From assembly GCA_963796565.1 (NCBI GenBank), contig CAWCMA010000012.1, positions 124,001-188,000 on the forward strand: DNA of 64,000 bases, given 5' to 3'. Below are positions 60,956 through 64,000 of this stretch, piece after piece. Every line of letters begins with the position of its first letter. The first letter of the stretch is position 1. Below the pieces are notes generated by a model that saw only the letters and a list, made by a program, of their open reading frames with translations, did not search any database and was not told the DNA's origin. Both the position numbers and the translations under genes were made by a program. This DNA comes from JAKAVN01 sp963796565. GTDB lineage: Bacteria; Desulfobacterota; Binatia; Binatales; Binataceae.

Positions 60956-61807
60956 TCACGGCGGCACCCGGAGTGAGGCCGAGCGATGCCAATCGCCGTT
61001 ATCCTCGAGAGTCCACGCGAGCATCGCGTGCCAGGCACCTCGCCGCAGGCGACCGAGCGAGCGCACTCCGATGAGCGCCATCTCGTAGGCCCGGGCGTCG
61101 CTCTCCGTCATTCCGGCGATCCAGGCGCTGCGGGTCGATTGCTCGTCGGGGAGCGCGTGATAGTCCGCATAGAGAGAGATCGCGGTCAGCCGCTTCCGGC
61201 ACCAGCGGAGGCTCAAGCAGAACGCATGAGGTGCGGAGCGCGGCCGCGGGGCGAAATCGAATTCACCACCACCCAGTGGTGCGGTACATACCGCCGCGAA
61301 GGAATCCCAGGGTCGGGGCGAACGCGCCCGCAGGTACACTTCGGTCGCGTCGCCATCGAGCGAGGCCATCACCGGGTAGAAGTCGGCGGGGAAATTGGCG
61401 GGAAGTGCAAACCGATCGTCGAGGCGGGTGAACTTATGGTAGGCCTTCGCACGGGCGCCGGTTTGGAGCACCCGTATTCCTATCCACGCTGGAATGCCCC
61501 ACGGATGACGCTCGAGGCCGAATGCGGCCGCCAGTTGCCGCGGATCGCCAGCCGCCGGGCTGAAGGTTATGCGCGCGCCGTAGCGGATGTTTGGCGTGCC
61601 TGCGATCACTTCGAACGGACGCCCGCCCGCCGCGAGCGCCAATTCGATTTCGCGTCCCAGCCGTGCTGCGGACTCGGAACTCGACGATGTAAGGCAATGT
61701 GAGAGCAGCGACCAGCGGGAAGGCGCGGTAACTATTTCGGCCGCGGAGCGCTCCTGCGGCTCAGAAGAGTGATCGCTTCGATGGTTTTTGTACAGGGGGG
61801 AAACCAT
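60956..61807 (-). CDS. unrecognised protein of about 283 residues
   Basis: I place the start at the ATG at 61807, whose first base pairs overlap the ATG of the divergent gene at 61806 (the shared palindrome CATG). The GTG/ATG frame to 61846 would overlap that gene further. The protein has a RYGARITFSPAAGDPRQLAAAFGL segment, FTRLDDRFALPANFPADFYPV and an end with GAWHAMLAWTLEDNGDWH. It has no signal peptide. No family was recognised, and the start is uncertain. Confidence 0.6.
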   Translation of the reverse strand: MVSPLYKNHRSDHSSEPQERSAAEIVTAPSRWSLLSHCLTSSSSESAARLGREIELALAAGGRPFEVIAGTPNIRYGARITFSPAAGDPRQLAAAFGLERHPWGIPAWIGIRVLQTGARAKAYHKFTRLDDRFALPANFPADFYPVMASLDGDATEVYLRARSPRPWDSFAAVCTAPLGGGEFDFAPRPRSAPHAFCLSLRWCRKRLTAISLYADYHALPDEQSTRSAWIAGMTESDARAYEMALIGVRSLGRLRRGAWHAMLAWTLEDNGDWHRSASLRVPP

Positions 61808-64000
61808 GTTAACGCTTACCAACGCGCTCAACGTTGAGGGCTTCAACGTCTACCGCGACGATCAGAACCCGACGCAATTTTACGTTCTGCCCGCTCAGCC
61901 GGCAATTGCCACGGACGAGAGCGGCAAGCCGATCTTCTCACTGATCGTCTACCGCCGCGACGAAGCGCGGATCGATCCCGACAAGGCGCCGAAGGACGAC
62001 GTCGGCGGCGGTATCCTTACTTTCACGGTGGAACTCGCGGTGCCTCCGGAAAAATTTCGCACCATCCAGTCGCATCTGCGTACTCTCGTATTTGGCGATG
62101 GCGGCGGCGACGCATCGCAGGACGTGTCGCTTACCACGGTCGATTTCTTCGACGGCACGGTCTCGATCGCGGTCGCCGGGGAAGGAAGCGCCGACGCCGA
62201 CCACGAATTCGTGCGCACCGCGGTCGGCAGCGGCAAAATCGCGGGAGTTGCCGACAACCGCAAAGCGATAATGGTCAAACTGACCCAGGATGGCGCCGCA
62301 CTTATGTCTCAGATCGACAAGCTGCGCACGCTCCCAATCAATGTTCAATACGCATTGCAGTTCGAGCATCGGTTAGTCGGCGTCACGCTACGGGTCTGGT
62401 GCGACGTCAGTTCGAGCTATCACCTGATTCAGGATAGCTACCACGAGGAGCATCACGAAGACTCCGGTTATCTGGATCTTTCGGGCGACAACGTGCGGAC
62501 CGACAAGATCACCAGCGTTACCGAGACCATGATCAGCAGCCGCACCGCCGGCGTGGTGGTCACTCCCGGCACTTCGCAGATCACCCAGGACACGCTCGAC
62601 TCGCTCAGCAAGTTTGGCGAGGACATGTTGAGCAAGGAACTGGAAAAAGTGGTCCAGGCGAAGCCGCCCCCGTCGGACATCGATCGCAGCTACCTCGACA
62701 AGTATTTCTCGGACGTCAGCAGCGATCTCAACTTCACGCTCGACGAGAAAATGGTGCTGGTGCAGAACTACACTCCCTCGGCCAACATCAGCAACATTTT
62801 CCAACGCGGGGACGTCCAGGATCTGGTGGCGTTCGTCGATTTGCGAACCAACTTCTTCAGCCTGCTGAAGGTCCCGATCCGGGTGAATGCCGACTTCAGC
62901 AAACTGCCGATCTCCCACGTCGTGGTGACGGTGACCTACAGCAGCAGACGGCCCGACGGTGTAGCCGAGGACCGGGTCGAGTCGTTCGACTTCGTCGACG
63001 GAAACGCGATCCAGACATTTCTGGCCTATGCCAACAAGCTGGAAGATGTCGCCTACGACTGGAGCGCGGCGGTCCACTACAAGGATTCGCAGGACCCGTA
63101 CTCCTTCAGCCGCAGCGGCGTGAAGGACAATTTCCTCGTCCTCGACGTCGGTACGCTCGGAATGATCGCGGTCGATGTCGGGCTCGGGCTCGTGGACCTC
63201 GAAAAATTCCCGGCGGCGACAATCAGCCTGCGCTACAATTCGCGCGCACTCGGACGCTCCGTCGAACAAAGCTTCACACTGAACAAAGACAAGACCGCGG
63301 TGACCTGGACCGACGTCATCCGCGAGGATGCGAGCGGCCCTTATGAGTACAAAGTGGATTGGTTGCGCAAGGAAGACAACTCCATCCTCGAGGGCCACTG
63401 GACGCCGTCGTCTTCGATACGCTTGCGGTTGGACGCGCCCGTCGCCGACCATCTCAGCGTTTCGGTACTGAGCACTGGCAATTTCAAGGACGGGACCGAG
63501 CCGATAGCGCATATCGGAGTGAGCCTGCGCTACTCCGATCCGGACAATGGCTATACGCGCGAGGGCACGCTGGATTTTACCGACGACAAGCAGATGCTGA
63601 GTTGGACGGTTGATCTTCGCAATGCCCAACTGCGCGATTATGAATACCGCTACAGCATCATCTACAAGGGTGGTATGGTAAAGAACTTCCCCGCCGGCGG
63701 GACCGGCTGGCTGCCGGGTCAGCCGGGCTTTCTGGTGGTGGGCGAGAAATACGGGCTCGAGCTGAATATCTATCCGACCCTGCTTCTGTTTGGCGATCAC
63801 GATCGGGTCGTACAGGTCGACCTCAATTACAGCGATCCCCAAAACAACATCAATAGTTCCAAAAGCTGCATCTTCGACAGGGATCACAACAAGCCAGACG
63901 TCTGGCGCGTTCGCACCGCCGATCCTCCGGGCACGCTCAACTACTCAGTCGACATTACGTACTTTTCGGCAACCGGAGAACAAACCAAGCAACCCACCCG
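61806..64000 (+). CDS. large beta-rich protein, open at the window edge
   Basis: An ATG at 61806 follows GGGGGGAAACC and opens a frame that stays open for 731 codons to the last base without a stop. The protein begins MLTLTNALNVEGFNVYRDDQ and has no signal peptide. The first 500 residues contain a long beta-rich region with GDVQDLVAFVDLRTNFF. From about residue 420 there are repeated strands with LRYNS, LRYSD and YSDPQNN, in units of about 110 residues, which look like beta-sandwich repeats. I recognise no family. The protein continues past the window. Confidence 0.85.
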   Translation, partial: MLTLTNALNVEGFNVYRDDQNPTQFYVLPAQPAIATDESGKPIFSLIVYRRDEARIDPDKAPKDDVGGGILTFTVELAVPPEKFRTIQSHLRTLVFGDGGGDASQDVSLTTVDFFDGTVSIAVAGEGSADADHEFVRTAVGSGKIAGVADNRKAIMVKLTQDGAALMSQIDKLRTLPINVQYALQFEHRLVGVTLRVWCDVSSSYHLIQDSYHEEHHEDSGYLDLSGDNVRTDKITSVTETMISSRTAGVVVTPGTSQITQDTLDSLSKFGEDMLSKELEKVVQAKPPPSDIDRSYLDKYFSDVSSDLNFTLDEKMVLVQNYTPSANISNIFQRGDVQDLVAFVDLRTNFFSLLKVPIRVNADFSKLPISHVVVTVTYSSRRPDGVAEDRVESFDFVDGNAIQTFLAYANKLEDVAYDWSAAVHYKDSQDPYSFSRSGVKDNFLVLDVGTLGMIAVDVGLGLVDLEKFPAATISLRYNSRALGRSVEQSFTLNKDKTAVTWTDVIREDASGPYEYKVDWLRKEDNSILEGHWTPSSSIRLRLDAPVADHLSVSVLSTGNFKDGTEPIAHIGVSLRYSDPDNGYTREGTLDFTDDKQMLSWTVDLRNAQLRDYEYRYSIIYKGGMVKNFPAGGTGWLPGQPGFLVVGEKYGLELNIYPTLLLFGDHDRVVQVDLNYSDPQNNINSSKSCIFDRDHNKPDVWRVRTADPPGTLNYSVDITYFSATGEQTKQPT

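Noticed and set aside
62388..63887. Long minus-strand frame opposite the open-ended gene at 61806
   Set aside because: The plus-strand frame has a strong ribosome binding site and a natural protein composition. The minus frame is a low-complexity His/Arg/Val shadow.

Overview
The window is about 60 percent G+C by eye and reads as a chromosomal stretch from a Gram-negative, probably soil- or water-dwelling bacterium. It has an OprB-type porin, several lipobox lipoproteins, an OmpA-type peptidoglycan-binding domain, many flavin and molybdenum oxidoreductases and a set of envelope and stress proteins. The mix of hydantoinase, LLM-flavin, PEP-mutase-like, DUF992, DUF3309-like and zinc-ribbon/cyclase/AAA/TPR proteins fits a proteobacterium or a lineage such as Candidatus Binatota; the sequence alone does not settle this. 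No rRNA gene, intact tRNA gene or CRISPR array was seen.

Layout. 1-2207: start of an AI-2E-family permease (cut by the window edge), a MetX-like hydrolase, an AhpD-like protein and a small unknown, all on the minus strand. 2529-10581: a stress and housekeeping block with tiny membrane peptides, an AI-2E-type permease fused to a cobalamin-binding module, Hsp20, a zinc-ribbon protein, a hydrolase-phosphoribosyltransferase fusion, OsmC and DUF2267. 10754-14238: a pyruvate-kinase-like protein and a secreted Delta-60 repeat protein. 14517-18457: a scar region with an internally deleted IS1380-family transposase, a flavoprotein monooxygenase and a small inverted-repeat-bounded element that carries a decayed tyrosine recombinase and one unrecognised gene.

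18478-26875: a catabolic cluster of PEP-mutase/isocitrate-lyase-like lyase, polysaccharide-deacetylase-like amidohydrolase, cysteine hydrolase, D-hydantoinase-like enzyme and ATP-dependent hydantoinase A and B, which together suggest breakdown of hydantoins or related cyclic ureides. 27042-30386: a 1114-residue zinc ribbon/cyclase/ATPase/TPR regulator. 30433-41310: an envelope-stress island with DUF992, three Thr-rich lipoproteins, three further tiny membrane peptides, a BON protein, a DksA-like protein, TPR, two adjacent Crp/Fnr regulators, a collagen-like lipoprotein with an OmpA domain, and two small anchored proteins. 41425-54610: an oxidative catabolic cluster with a 2,6-dihydroxypyridine-hydroxylase-like monooxygenase, gentisate-dioxygenase-like cupin, LLM flavoprotein, alpha/beta hydrolase, a molybdenum hydroxylase with fused FeS and Mo subunits, a deaminase, an OprB porin and a berberine-bridge-type oxidase. 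This suits uptake and ring opening of an N-heteroaromatic or hydroxylated aromatic compound.

54714-64000: five genes of unrecognised or only partly recognised function. They are a 284-residue protein, a 1234-residue membrane protein with a periplasmic receptor-like region, a peptidoglycan-binding protein with a GH46-like catalytic signature, a 296-residue protein, and a large protein of more than 730 residues that runs off the window. This block and the 29-residue-periodic collagen-like lipoprotein are the best candidates for undescribed biology here.
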